Shown here piece by piece: positions 1 to 12,900 of a DNA stretch of 64,000 nucleotides. The notes under the pieces were generated by a model. That model was not told the DNA's origin. It worked only from the letters and a program-made list of their open reading frames with translations, and ran no database searches. A program made the translations under genes and the position numbers. Positions within the stretch are counted from its first letter, which is position 1. Every line of letters begins with the position of its first letter. The stretch covers positions 3,534,001 to 3,598,000 of the forward strand of contig OZ234494.1 in NCBI GenBank assembly GCA_965153455.1, read 5' to 3'. This stretch comes from Sphagnum compactum. Lineage: Eukaryota; Bryophyta; Sphagnopsida; Sphagnales.

Positions 1-293
1 TGGATTAAATAAATAAATCATTGAATGAAATTCATCAATGATTGGAAGATAAATAAATTAAAATTTATTTATATCCATTTTCATTTGTTGTCCAAATATT
101 AATATTTCAAACTTGAATGTCATTTAATAATGATGGATAATGTGACTATAGGGGAAAATATGATGATGGGACCAAAATAATTCTAAAATTTTTGTTTAAA
201 AAATCATTTTCATCAACAATGTTAAGAAATAAAACAATTATTGTCATGGGATGAGCGTTAAACCCCCCTTCATTGTCAGCAACATCAAATCCC

Positions 294-620
294 GAGGGGG
301 ACACTTAGTGTAAAGTTTGAGATATACATGCATGAAATGACCATTTTTAAGGGGGGGGGGAGGTAATTGTCCAACCCTTTTTTTATCACCCTATTATTAT
401 CTAATTTTTAAATATATACATATTAAAGCCACCCTATATTAATTATAATCTATTATTTCAGATTATTGCATATCCTATATTATAATTAAATTGATTATTT
501 GCATAAAATTTACCCTATTTTTAAATTAATTACCGTATAATTTTTACCCAACAACTAATATATTGCACCGTATAATTTTTACTCACATGTTTTCTATTTG
601 TTTTTACTAGTGTCCCCCCC
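294..620. repeat. Possible MITE-like inverted-repeat element
   Basis: The left end reads GAGGGGGACACTTAGTG (294-310). The right end reads ACTAGTGTCCCCCC (607-620), nearly its reverse complement with one base inserted. The interior is AT-rich, contains a run of ten G at 351-360 and has no open frame. This would suit a small non-autonomous DNA transposon of about 330 bp. No clear target-site duplication is visible, so chance pairing is not excluded. Confidence 0.3.
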
Positions 621-674
621 AGGCATCATGTGTGTATTTTGTGAAAAATTAGGGTGCTTTAAAAGTAAATAATT

Positions 675-1005
675 ATTAACAAAACCCCATTGTCATCTAT
701 GATAATAGGTTGGTTGAAGAAAGTTAATTAAAGTGTTTGCAACTAAATTTTAGTTTATGTCAAAAACCCATTGTCATCAATGACATTAGTTGATGACAAT
801 AGGCAGTTTAAAGATATTTAAAGCATTCAAAACCCATTGTTGTCAACAACATTAGTTAGATTTGATGAAATTTGTAACACCCTTGAAAAATAACGAAAAC
901 AAATTACCATATTATCGTCCACAACGCTTATAAATAGGTTGGAAAGAAGTTGTGGCACCTTTGGAAAGGAAAAAAAACCCCATTGTTGTCAACAACACTG
1001 GGTCA
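675..1005. repeat. Diverged repeat around a CCATTGTNNTCAANNACA motif
   Basis: Four related motifs of the form CCCATTGT-(T/C)(G/A)TC-(A/T)-A(C/T)(A/G)A(C/T)A occur near 685, 770, 833 and 982, with a looser one near 270. Each is a short imperfect palindrome (CATTG...CAATG or TTGT...ACAA). Spacing is irregular (about 65-150 bp), so this is an old, diverged repeat family and not a clean array. Confidence 0.35.
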
Positions 1006-1799
1006 ATTTGTTCGATATATATATATATTTGGGAAAAAAAAAAAACAACGACCATGGGATGGATGTTAGCATGATAATAGTAATATAGTTAAAATATATT
1101 GAAAATAATCACATTTTAAACCATAGCCATCAAATACATTTATAATGAAATTTATATTATATTATTCAACAAATGTTATATCATATAGAATTAAATTGTG
1201 TTTCATAAAGCTTTAGTTAATTAAAACTAGAAAAAAAAAAAAATTCGTTGATAAAAATTTAATGATAAAATAAAACATTTATCCATAACTTTGATGGAAG
1301 TTCCTTATATTAAAAACATGTAAGTTCAATTCTTTTTCATCCATACATTAGATGATGAAACAAATCATTCATCCAAAATGAGGATGAATGCTTATGAAAT
1401 GAATTTGTGCTTCCAAGACACTTGGGTTCTGAAGTTGCCATGGGCAAAATTTGTTGTTGGTTTTGATTGGAGAGTGTACCAATTGAAATGTAAAATGTGC
1501 AATGTGATTGAAGGTTGGGGATAAGCTTTTTGTGGTGAAGTGGGATTTGTTGTGAAATCATGCTAACCAAAGGAAGGTTGTTATTATAATGTAGGTGTAG
1601 CAATAGGGGAATATTATTATTTGAAGACAAATCAACATGTGTTAAATGAACACTTGTATGTACAAAGAGGATGGGATTCTATTTTGCAATAAACAGTTGT
1701 AGGTGTGTGATGAAAAGAAAAAAAAAACTAGTTCAATTTGCATTCATTTTTCATTTGTTTTTACAAGGTAGAACCATTATTAAGTATGAGCAAATGCAA

Positions 1800-2098
1800 T
1801 CATTATTTGCTTTTCTCAAAATGTTTAACTACCCATCCAAGCATTGGGGTGATAGTGTAGGTTGAAAATCTTGGGCTTGCCATGTGTTTTGTCTATGTTG
1901 GAATTTGTCCATGATTTGACGAAGTTTGTGCAAGTTAGGGATGTCTTCATGTGTGATTACATTTTAGTTAGAAAAATCTACCAATTTGATTTGTATAAAA
2001 TGTACAATGATTCAACATTTCATTTTGGCCTCAAAACTTTTTTGAATTCACAAATTTTGTTGCAAACCGGAATTGTAAGATTAACCAAAATTGAATGA
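1800..2098 (+). pseudogene. Possible transposon-derived coding scrap
   Basis: Two consecutive open stretches (to 1,864, then from 1,862 in another frame) can be read through a frameshift as one peptide. It contains an HWGDS-type stretch followed by FVHDLTKFVQVRDVFMCDY. The pattern resembles transposase-like proteins common in plant genomes, but I cannot assign a family. The frameshift, missing start and isolation in AT-rich DNA suggest a decayed fragment. Confidence 0.25.
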
Positions 2099-2390
2099 TT
2101 GACCTCAATTGATGGCACATAACACTTAGCTTTCAACATCATTAGACAATCCCACATGGTTGACTCTATTGACTCCTTAATTAGCGGCCATCATGCAATT
2201 ATTCAATACTAGTTTGAACCCCGTGCCTAATGCACAGGTGTGTCATTTCAACAATGTTTGGTTCATGTTTTAAATTTTTTTTTAAAAATTTATATTTTAT
2301 ATTTATTATTTTTATGTGTTTTCTGTTTTTATTATTATTTTGTATAGTAAAAATAAAGTGTTTCTTTTTCACTTTTGTATTTTTGTTTAT

Positions 2391-3050
2391 TTGGATGCAA
2401 GTTTGAAGTTTGGAGAAAGAAGACACACCTCATTCTTTTTCAAGTAGGGTTTTTCTTCATTATTATAAGTTTTATATTTTCTTATTTTCTATTCTTTATT
2501 TGGTTTCTTCTTTTTTGTAATTTTTTTCTCTTAAAATGATTTTACTGTATTTCCTTTCCTTGTTTCATTTGTTTTCATTCCTTTTTTATAGTTTTTGTGT
2601 TTTTCCTTTTTTTTGTTTCATGTTTTAATTTTTTCTATTCTTATTTTGTCTATCTTCATTTTTTTCCTATTTTAATGCGTTTATTTATTTAATTAATTTC
2701 TATTCTCTTTTCCAAAAAAATTCTAGTTTTTCTAATATTTTTTATAATAAAAATAATTAACTTTTTTTGAAAAAAATTTGTTTGATTAGATGCAAGTTTG
2801 AAGTTTGGAAAAAGAAGACAAACCTTTTTTTTTTTCAAGTATGGTTTTTTTTCTCTTTCTTTTGCTCTCTGTTTTGTATCTTATTTTTTGTCATCTATTT
2901 TTTAATTTTCTTTTAAGATTATTTTACTATATTTCCCTTTTTTGTTTCATGTTTAAGTGTTTACAAAAAGTTTCTAATTGTTAAAGTGTTTTTCTGGTTT
3001 TACTTTTCTGTTTTCTAGTTTTTTCCCTTTTTAAAAAATATATTTGTTCT
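2391..3050. repeat. Diverged direct duplication, period about 390 bp
   Basis: A block beginning GATGCAAGTTTGAAGTTTGG at about 2,394 recurs at about 2,789. Both are followed by AAGAAGACA, a CAAGTA(G/T)GGTTTTT segment, and later a matching TTTTACT(G/A)TATTTCC segment (2,542 and 2,924). The copies are T-rich and noncoding. Confidence 0.5.
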
Positions 3051-4559
3051 ATTTGGATGGATGACGGGACAGATGACGGGATGGATGACGGACGGACGGA
3101 TGGATGGAAAGCTTCATTTCATCCCGACGTCCTTTACTATATGCAATGGTTTTGATCAAGCAATCAAAGTTGTGAAAGTCGAATGCAACTTTGCATGTGA
3201 TTTGTTGGTGCTCGGATTGGAACAAAGGTTTCCATATCATGTCCAAGATATTGTCCATCTTTACATGTTTTGGGCCAACTCTTATACACATGGATGTCTT
3301 GGTAGAGGAGCCACTAGGAACCTTTGCAATCCAAAACTTATCACCCAATTTACACTTTTGTCATTGCAATATAGCCCACTTACATCACATTAATTTTTTT
3401 TTCCAAATAGCCATAACAACTTACCCTCTTAGTGTAACCTCCTTGCCACTCATGCTTCAAAGTTTTAAACATTAAAAAAAAAAAAAACCCCTACTTGGGA
3501 GAATTGCAATAGTTCAAATGTTTTGTACTTATGAAATTAAGGTCAAAGCTAAATTTTTTTTTTATAATAATGAAGTTATGACTATTCCACCCAACCCATC
3601 TTGGTTCCTCAATTATTCATCTCATAGCAAAAATTGCAACAACCCATGTTCGAGATTCATATTAGTTCTCCTCCAAGTTCTATCATGGTGCTAGAGAAAG
3701 CCCAAGGCAAATGCAACTATTGCCAAGCCTTTCTTAAGAGAGCTTCTCATAATTCCTCCCTTGCCATGCCCTAGAAAATGGGGAAGGACCCATGGGGCCA
3801 ACCCAAGTGGCCAACTCATGTGACTTTGGGGGGTTTTTTTTTGACCTATGGAATGGTTTGGAATGTGAGATCTTTTTTCAACCCTAAATTTTCAAACCCT
3901 AAATTAGAGAGAGAGCTTTCTAGAACCACCCATTTGGTTTGTTTTTAGAATTCCTTAAAAAAGGCCAACCTAAAGTTGGAACCTGAATAATAATAAGGGT
4001 CTTGAGTTCACACCACCCAATCCTTTGATCAAGTTATCCTTTTGGGTTTCCAAAATAGACACTTGCTCTATCCACCAAACATGATTACCTTATAAAAAGA
4101 ATAGAAGAGATATAGTCTAGTCTCTTTGACACACACTTTGTAACTACCAAAATATGCTTAACATGGTAAAATGTTGTCCAATAAGTACCATAGCTTAACA
4201 TAAGTATGCATTGAGAGACCCCCACAAACTTTGCAGGGCCAATTTGTTATTTTTGTGCATATTTTTGTTGTTACATGTATGCTGAGCAAAAGCTTGAAAG
4301 CTCCAAAAAACCTAAACCCTAAACCCTAAACACATGATAGACTATAAAAGGTGCATTCACACTTGGAGTTAGTGACTCTAGTGTTGAGTCCCTTAGCACC
4401 ATTTCTAGTCCCTTAGCACTACCCCCTACCATACATACACTTTGACAAACTAGAGCTCATTTCCTACCCCTTGCAAGTAACTAAGAGCAACTGCAATTGA
4501 TGTGCCAAAAAAGTAACCCAAATAGTAACCCAAATATGGGTGTTTGGGGTGTTTGAATT

Positions 4560-4705
4560 TTGAATTTCAAAAAGAAAAAAAAAGACTAGAACCAGGGGTT
4601 AACTAGAGGTTAACCATAGATTGATTTTTTAATTTTTTTTAAAAAAATTTTAAAAGAAAAAAAAAGAGACTAGAACCAGAGGTTAACTAGAGGTAACCAG
4701 TGTTG
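4560..4705. repeat. Short direct duplication, period about 85-90 bp
   Basis: The phrase GACTAGAACCAG(G/A)GGTTAACTAGAGGT occurs at about 4,582 and again at about 4,670, each preceded by an A-rich AAAAGAAAAAAAAA tract. It is a two-copy tandem duplication without coding potential. Confidence 0.5.
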
Positions 4706-7700
4706 AGAGTTCTACCTATTTAGCCATAATTCAAAAATGAATTTTCCCCAGTTACTGGCACTCTACCACCACTATACCCTAAACCTATATTTCCCCCCTG
4801 GTTCCCAATGGGTTCCCATCAGGTTCTCAATATGTTCCCCAAGTTCCCAATAGTAGTTATAAAACCTTTCCCATTCTTTATGGATTAAGTGTAATGTTTT
4901 CTTTTCAAGATATATATATACCAATGTATTGGTAAGACACTCTCCAAATACATTAAGAAATTTCTCTTAATGCCTTACATGTTTGATAATTTCATATTCT
5001 TTGCAAGCAAGGTTTGCACATGGAAAACAAGGAAGCAATATCTATTTCCACAATTGAAGCCAAAAAAATAAAATAAAAAAGGTTAGAACAAGGAAAGCTA
5101 AATGAAAATGGTATGATATGAAATTCAATGTTGATGAAATTTCATAAAATACTTGGGTCAATTTTAGGTGGCATATGTGGCATTGGTCCATCCTTTATCT
5201 TTGCACTTCAATTGACATTTTATTGTCCAACCTTGTATATCATGCTAGCTACATGAATGACTTCAAAATACAAATTTTGATTTTTTAAAAATTTCTAGAA
5301 AAATTTATGATAATACATGTCCAAATTTTAATTATAAAGCATGATGGTTTGTTGCCTTCCAATATGAAATAACAACATTATGATTCAAAGAGATTCATTT
5401 ATCACATCCATTTGCATTTAATGGCTTCCACACTCAATTGATGGAGGGTTATACAATGAATCACATCCATGCATTAAAATCATTTCATTTGTTGGCTTTC
5501 ATTTCATCCGCAACTTGGATTCACCCCATCCATTTTCACTTATTCACCCATCAACCGTTCATTTCATTCAATGTAGACAATTCCTCCATCCTAATTCATT
5601 TCCTTAGTAATGCTTTCATGGACCATGAAATCACATTCATCCATTCAAATGAATTTTTCATCCTTTAATGTCCTTATTATTTTGACAACATTCATCCATC
5701 AACGTTTAGTTCATCAATTTTACATTCATGTACATTAAGCATAGGATTCACAAAATTTCATGTGCCTTTGGCTAAGCTAATGCATCACCTAGTCCTTTCA
5801 AGATTTTGTTAATGAATTGATGTTCCACTTGGCATGAATGAGAGTACCTATCCCAATTCTTCATGCACAAGAAGATTAAAAAATTCTTCATTTCTCTTGT
5901 GAGTTTATATTCACTCAAATTCATGGCCATTGAAGTTGTAGTTGTCACTTGGACAATTTCAAATTGAAATGTATTATTCATACGTAAAAGAGATGTGGAA
6001 GTGTGTCTTTTCACATTTGAATTTTTTCAAAGTTTTTTTTCTTTCGATCATCATCCTCAAAAAATTTTTGAATATTTTTCTCCATCAATTGTCATGCCAT
6101 CTTTCTTCAATTGAATTGAATCCTAATCCAATTATTCGAGTAAATTGAATTGAAATTCAATTAAAATTTCATCCAAGTTGCATCTAATGTCATTCAATAT
6201 TTTCATTCAAAACAAAACTTAATTTTCAAATTGAAATCAATTCATTTTTTTTCATTAATTGATCAATTGAGAGTATCATTGTTAGTTAGTGAGTAGTAGA
6301 GTGGAGCCCAAGTGGATTTGTGGTGTCTATGAAGGCAACATCCAAAATTCTTGAAAAGTTCCTCAACTTACTAGAAAGAGTAGTACCTTTGGTGTCTCTT
6401 CAACCATAAGGTGTTGTTGTGCCTCTTCACCACCCCCTTTGGTTTAGGGTTCCTCTCTCCTTTACTCCTTAGAGGAAAAATAGCTTGAATGCCCACTTCT
6501 TCATTCCCACTTGCAACCCTCCTCCCAATTTCCCCCCTACCCAATTGTGGGTATAGCATCTACCACACACCTAATGGGCTTCATGTAGTTTTGCTTTTCC
6601 AAGTTATGAAGCCCTTTCAAAGCCTACTCTCTACATCTTCATTATTGGAGGAGAGTTACAAGTGCCCCCTAAATTCCCTCAGCAAAAAGGGGCAGGAAGG
6701 AAGAGGAGTGGAGACCATTGGAGATCAGAAGGCACCCAAATTTTCAGCTGGATATCCATTTTTTGGGTCATGAGCAAACTAACTCTTTCTTGCAATGGCA
6801 ATTAGGCCATGGTAGGTTCATCATCTATTCAGTCTTTAGCACCCACACACACACATGTGCACACTCCAATTTGAGAAGTTTGAAATCTGATGATTTTTGC
6901 GGATTGTTTTGATGGGTTTTTGTTTTTCATCATTCATTTCTCTTGGGCTTTTTTTTGTTGCTGGGAATTTTCAGTTGTGATGTGATTTTCTCAAATGGGG
7001 TTGAAGAGTTTTTTCTTTGCTTCAAATTTTTTTAGCTTTCTTCATTTTGATCTCTGGGTTTTACTCCCACCACGTTTGCTGTATGTTTGAATTTTGGGTT
7101 CTTTCAAAGAGCTTGATTCCATTTTTTGCTGATTTTGGGATTCAACTTTGGGGTTGAGATGTAGAATGAATGAGACCTAATTTTTACCTTGTCCTCCTTC
7201 AAATGGGAGAAGTCTCCAAAGATTGATATCAATTAGATAAAATTTGAATGTGTTTGTCAGCTTGTTTGTAAATTGCCAGGTCTCACCAATTCAGGGTTGT
7301 GCAATTGCATTCAGTTCATTGAGAAACATGAAGTCATATGTTAGCCCAGAAAGATTTGTTTTCCAGAGGATAATCAAGTCCATGCAATTGATATAAAATA
7401 CTTGAGAGCACATCCTTCACATGCTTTTTCAGTGGTGATGGAAAACACAAAACATCATATCTCTGATTTCTGATAGTGTATATATTTACAGAGAAAAAAT
7501 AAAATAAAGTTCACCGTGCTCTTGTGGGTGTGTGCTATGTGTTTCCCTCTTGGTTGAAGGCAATAAAATTTTCCATCTAGGCTTCAGGTTCATTGAAGCC
7601 ATGCTCAATAAGAGTTTTACTAATGCCTGAAAAACCATTCGCCATCCAGATCAACATCCTCATATCACAAGTCTTGAGGCAGATTTTATGGATGTACCCA

Positions 7701-7778
7701 AGTTTATGAGTTGTGGGTGTGTGAGAAGTTTTGGCAACTTGGATATATGTACAACAAGTTGATTAATTGACTCTCCCA

Positions 7779-8492
7779 ATGGCCATCATCCACAACATTC
7801 AAGCTTTCACCTCCCGAAAACCAGCGAGGAGCACAAGTCTTGTTGTTGGCTCAGAGACCCAACATCATCCACAACAACAATGGATTTATGTATGCAAAGA
7901 AAATTCCTTCAGCTTCCTCAAGGTTGAACCAAAACATGTGAATTTAAACACTCCAATTTTTACCAAACAACATGGACCACCCAGTAGTAGTTCATCACAA
8001 GCTGGTTACAAGGGGGCGTTGCGAGCCACTTCTGAATCTTCAGAGCGAAGTTCTCGTCTTCAACATCATCATCATCATCATCATCATCTTCCTCGCCCAC
8101 AATCTAGTGGCACAACAAGTCTTTGCAGTATGTCACTCAGCAATATTGAATCTGCTGTCGCAAGGAGGCGGAGATTCATTTGGCCTCTTAGCTACAAAAA
8201 AAAGAGAACCACCATTGCACAAATGCAAGGACCCATCATTGACTCTGTACAAGAGCAGGTACATATGCTTATGGGGGCTCATAAACAAAAGGACGACCCC
8301 CATTCTTCTTCCACACCCCCTCCCCTCGATGATACGCCACATTCAATCCCATCATCAAGATCTGGTTTGGAAAAAGAAGAAAGGCATAATAACAAAGTTT
8401 CCTCATCTACTTTCACTAGATCCCATGCAACAACAAACCATATACAAGGTTTCTCGCACCGAATTGGGCATCATTTGAGCCAAATGCCCTGA
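7779..8492 (+). CDS. Possible His-rich protein of unknown function (237 aa)
   Basis: I do not recognise this protein. The frame opens at the ATG at 7,779, where the context runs on without a stop, and ends at TGA 8,490-8,492. It is rich in Ser, His, Gln and basic residues. It carries eight consecutive His at about residues 96-103 (a CAT microsatellite), a short RRRRF basic cluster, and a Pro/Ser-rich C-terminal third. No signal peptide, membrane segment or catalytic motif is visible. The 1.2 kb upstream has U-rich intron-like tracts and pyrimidine-AG sites, so this could be the last exon of a larger transcription unit. A second frame (7,972-8,478, 168 codons) is also open over the same bases, which weakens the coding argument. 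It could instead be noncoding RNA with chance open frames. Confidence 0.35.
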   Translation: MAIIHNIQAFTSRKPARSTSLVVGSETQHHPQQQWIYVCKENSFSFLKVEPKHVNLNTPIFTKQHGPPSSSSSQAGYKGALRATSESSERSSRLQHHHHHHHHLPRPQSSGTTSLCSMSLSNIESAVARRRRFIWPLSYKKKRTTIAQMQGPIIDSVQEQVHMLMGAHKQKDDPHSSSTPPPLDDTPHSIPSSRSGLEKEERHNNKVSSSTFTRSHATTNHIQGFSHRIGHHLSQMP

Positions 8493-9207
8493 AATAAACC
8501 AACAAACAATTAATTATGTGTGTAGTCTTGAAAATGAATTATGTGTTTTCATATTCATGGGTTTCATTCTATATGTGCAATTTGCAACCGCTTAACCCTG
8601 AAAGAAAGCATGGAATATAAATTATGGCCTTTGTTTGGTGCTTTGTATCATGGGTGTTTCTAAATATATCTCTGTCCATCATGACTTGCTTATCATATAG
8701 CCTAGCATTGTTAACAATTTCATCTCGTCAAATTGAAAAACTCAAGCAATTTTGGACATTTGTGTAGGTAATAGTGTTTCAAGCATTCTTTGGTTTTTTA
8801 AAGTTTTACTATGCTATTTGCTACAACAAAAAGCAAAAATGAGATTTTGGGTTCAATTTGGTCTAATTCTTTGACTATTAAAAAGTGATTGAAATCTGGG
8901 TTCAAGCTTCAATGAAGGAAAAAGCTTTACAAGTGAGTCAAAGTTCAGATGATGCTTAGAAGTAGATCTAGCATGATCATTTGATAAGCACCAAATGAAC
9001 TCCAAATTGGACTGGTTTGGAAAAACCTACACAAAACTCACCAATGTTCATTGCTTTACATAAATTTAAGGAGCCTTGGGTGTGTTGTGAAGCATGCATG
9101 GTCAATCTACTTGCAGACTTAAAAGGAGACTATGGCAGACAGGAGTAGTTGTAAGAACTAAAGAACCCCTCCCCTTCCTACACCTCATGATCCGCGGATG
9201 TCCAGAT
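8493..9207. other. Intergenic spacer
   Basis: AT-rich sequence between the His-rich frame and the 42-bp array. I see no open frame or repeat worth naming. Confidence 0.6.
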
Positions 9208-9945
9208 GGCGGGTATCACATGACACGTCGAGGGTTCTTTCTCTCATATGGCGGGTATCACATGACGTATATAGAGGGTTCTTTTGCTTGCATGGCGGGT
9301 GTCACATGCGATATAGAGGGCTCTTTCGCTCGTATGGTGGGTATTACGTGATATATAGTGGGTTCTTTCGCTCATGTGGTGGGTATTACATGACATATAG
9401 TGGGTTCTTTCGCTCATGTGGTGGGTATTACATGACATATAGAGGGGTTTTTCACTCATATGGTGGGTATTACATGACATGTAGAGGGTTCTTTTGCTCC
9501 TATGGTTGGTGGGTATTACATGACATATAGAGGGTTCTTTTGCTCCTATGGTGGGTATTACATGACATATAGAGGGGTTTTTCGCTCCTATGGTGGGTAT
9601 TACATGACATATAGAGGGTTCTTTCGCTCATGTGGTGGGTATTACATGACATATAGAGGGTTCTTTCGCTCATATGGTGGGTATTACATGACATGTAGAG
9701 GGTTCTTTTGCTCCTATGGTTGGTGGGTATTACATGACATATAGAGGGTTCTTTTGCTCCTATGGTGGGTATTACATGACATATAGAGGGGTTTTTCGCT
9801 CCTATGGTGGGTATTACATGACATATAGAGGGTTCTTTCGCTCATGTGGTGGGTATTACATGACATATAGAGGGTTCTTTCGCTCATATGGTGGGTATTA
9901 CATTACATATAGAGTTTTGCTCGTATGGCGGGTAAACCCCTCTAT
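9208..9945. repeat. 42-bp tandem array with 214-bp higher-order period
   Basis: About 17 head-to-tail copies of a 42-bp unit, consensus GGTGGGTATTACATGACATA followed by TAGAGGGTTCTTTCGCTCAT and two more bases. The left three copies are most diverged (GGCGGGTATCACATGAC). A 4-bp insertion in some units (TATGGTTGGTGGG) marks a higher-order repeat of five units plus 4 bp, 214 bp. The block at 9,502-9,715 recurs almost unchanged from 9,716. Because 42 is a multiple of three, both strands stay open for long stretches; the plus frame reads GGYYMTYRGFFRSC per unit. I regard it as a satellite, not a gene. Confidence 0.9.
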
Positions 9946-12900
9946 GTGGGATTAGGTGTAAGTACTGAAAAATAAGGGGCCCTGCATTTACACAACAAAG
10001 AAAACTAGGGAGGGCTTTATGGATATCTAACCCTAAAACTCAAGCTCTACCTTGATGCTGGACTCAGTTGCATGTATTACAAGTCAGTATGGCAAATGAT
10101 CCTCCACAAAATGCATTAAAAAAAGCACACTTGAAATTAAAGTAGAATGTGTGGAGTTTTATCAATGCCATATGTGACCCCCAATTCAACCTCCAAGAGA
10201 TGAAAATTTGTGGTAGAGAATTTTAATTTTAACCATTTATAAGGAGTTCAAAGTTCAAGGTTTAGACTAATTTTCGGGCAGCTATATGAATTACTCGAGT
10301 ACACCCATGGATAAATATTAGGGGAATTATACATTTTGCTTGGTTGGTAAATTTTTTTTGTCACCCTTTTGATTGCTCTAGTGCAATTGGTTAATGTCTT
10401 AATTTTACCCTACTTTCGCCAAACTTTGCATGTAAGTAATTGAGTTTTATGTTTGCTTGGGCTTTGAGTTGCTTCGCACTACCGATGATGATTAATTATT
10501 TTTTCTCTCTTCTTATGTTCCCATATGGTTTTCAACAATTTATCATTAATTATGTCAATTTTAAATTTAATTTTATCTAAATTAAAATAAATATCATGGA
10601 CATGAAAGGCACATGTTAATTTATCTTTTCATGTCCATTTTGGTGGGTAAAGGAAAGGAATAAGGTAGTTAGGCTTGAAAATGAAATAAATATGAATTGT
10701 CTCTAGAATTTAGATATGGACAACCATATGATAGATTTTTGAAAAATTACCCATATATAATAGTTCCTTGTTCCTCTTTACATTGGAATTTAAAGGCATG
10801 TAATTCTTTTGCAACATATACAAATATAGTATATGACAAAATCATTGTACAATTAATATGCCTTTCTATATTTTCCAAATGAACTTGGTAATGAACACAT
10901 CTTTGAATTATGGTAATTATTAAACAATTTTTTCTTGCATTCAATTTTAGTTCTTTGAATTTATGAACAAAACTATGGTAGACATGCATATCTCCAAACA
11001 CAAGTCAATATCCAAACATTTATCTATATATTTATTGTTTCTGATCTTTTTCTAATGTTCTTCATGAGTGAAGGTTTTAAATACATGTTTGAAATCCATA
11101 GGCAATAGAGTAACAAGGAAGAAACAAGAAGAAAATGAGTGTGTCTAGAAAACAAATTGTTTGCAAAAAATGCATTAGACCTCTACCTCCCTCCCCCCAA
11201 CCATTTTCAAACCTCATATATCTTTCATTTCTTATCTATTTTGAACGATTTAAGACGATATAGATGTGTCAACTTGAGCTCTACAATCCCTCTTTGAACT
11301 CCATAGGTGATAAAGTTATGTTCAAATATCGTTAGCTGCAAATGCTTACCTTATCAAACTGAACATTACTTACAAACATCATGTTTTCTTCATTTTTTGT
11401 CCATTTTGAAAAATCTTCATATTTAATGGAGGTCCACAATATCTCTTTGAACTCCAAAGGCAACCAAATTATCTCCAAGGATTCAAGCTCTTTGAGCGCT
11501 CAAATGTTTGGACAAAGATTTATTGACCTTATTACTTCATACCTTCAAGATATTTTGGATTGTGTTACCATTTGCTATTTCCAGATCTATCTTATTATGA
11601 GTTCACATAATTTAACTTAGGCCCATTCTTAGAGTCCACATATGTTAAATCGCCCGTTAGTATTTACTTGAATAGTCCACATTCAATGACAACATGGATC
11701 ATCAAAATAAAAGGTTATTTTCACTTTGACACTTTGGGCAAATAATCTTACTTTAGACAAGCAATTAGTTTTTATTCCATAGAGAATGGTTGATAACAAA
11801 GAAAACATCAAAGTAATGGGCAATTTCTTGACTTCAATGTTATTTTGGGCAAAGCTAATTCCCATGGTGCAATAAGCATGGTCTATACAAAGAATTCGTA
11901 TTCATCATAACTTACATTAATATTTTATTCTAAATGACATAAGATTTTTTGAATATATTTTTAAAGGAGTCTAAAGGTTTTTTATCTTTTAAAATTTTTC
12001 TTAGGTTGTTTTTACTAATTGCACAGAAGTTACAATTATCTTTCTCTGCTTGCCAATATGTCATCCTTATACACATATTTCATTGATATATATAATGTTT
12101 ATCCTACATTCCCCTATGTTATATCCATGGGAACAAAGAAAATGTTGAATTTATTTGCTTACCCCTACATTATGAACAAAGCAAATAGTTGTCATTTGTG
12201 TTCAACTTTATTTGGATAGGTGATTTTGCAAAGCCTATGTGTGCTCATGCTCAAGTTGTAAAATTTTCAAAGCTCATATGTATAGTTAAATAGGTGGTTG
12301 TAGTTAAACTTTATGAAAATAAGTTCAATTACCTAGGTCCAAAAAATATATTAAGATCAATATCCCTACCTAATAATTGGTCACAAAGTTGAAACCAATA
12401 TTGTGCACATGTTGAGTGTAGGATATATACCACAATGTCCACATAGCTTGAATATCAAAACTCATTTATAATTAGTGTTAATTAATTGTACAAGGTTTTT
12501 ACCAATGTTGGGCGGTTATTTGATTTTTCAAAGAACCACTAGTTTAGGTAGTAGGAAAAATGGAATTTCAAAGAACTGGCCAATTCTTATTTTTTGAAAA
12601 TATTGAATCCTAAGAACCAGTTGGTTCCAGTTCTTTATTTTTTTGTTTTTCAAAGAACTAGTTGGTTCTAAGGGTTTCATGTAAACATGGCCAATGTTTT
12701 GTGGTTGATTTTTTAAGAAATAACCAGTTCATTGTTTAGTTGGTTATCAATTAGAACTTTGCATCGGCCTTGTTTTAATTGGGTATTTATTTGGGTATTA
12801 ACCCAATTTGTTAGTGCATGAGTATTCGGTTCTTTGAAAATTAATAAAGTACACTATGCATTCTTTTGGGCGTACTTGTCTACTATAATAAACTACATAG

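Larger units (their letters stand above)
1..6470. other. AT-rich intergenic DNA with decayed repeats
   Basis: No convincing gene is visible. The stretch is strongly AT-rich with long T-rich tracts. It holds short open frames, a possible transposon scrap near 1.8-2.1 kb, an inverted-repeat candidate at 294-620, diverged direct duplications at 2.39-3.05 kb and 4.56-4.70 kb, and a GGATGACGG-type simple repeat near 3,055-3,110. A short telomere-like run (CCTAAACCC repeated about three times) lies at 4,311-4,332. No open frame shows a recognisable conserved domain apart from the weak transposon-like stretch. Confidence 0.6.

Noticed and set aside
4311-4332. Telomere or subtelomere
   Set aside because: Only about three CCTAAAC repeats here, and equally short ones at 37.9, 39.2, 39.5 and 63.2 kb; these are telo-box-size motifs, not a telomere.
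9208-9945. CRISPR-like or protein-coding reading of the 42-bp array
   Set aside because: Units are contiguous with no unique spacers, this is eukaryotic DNA, and the 4-bp insertions break the frame.
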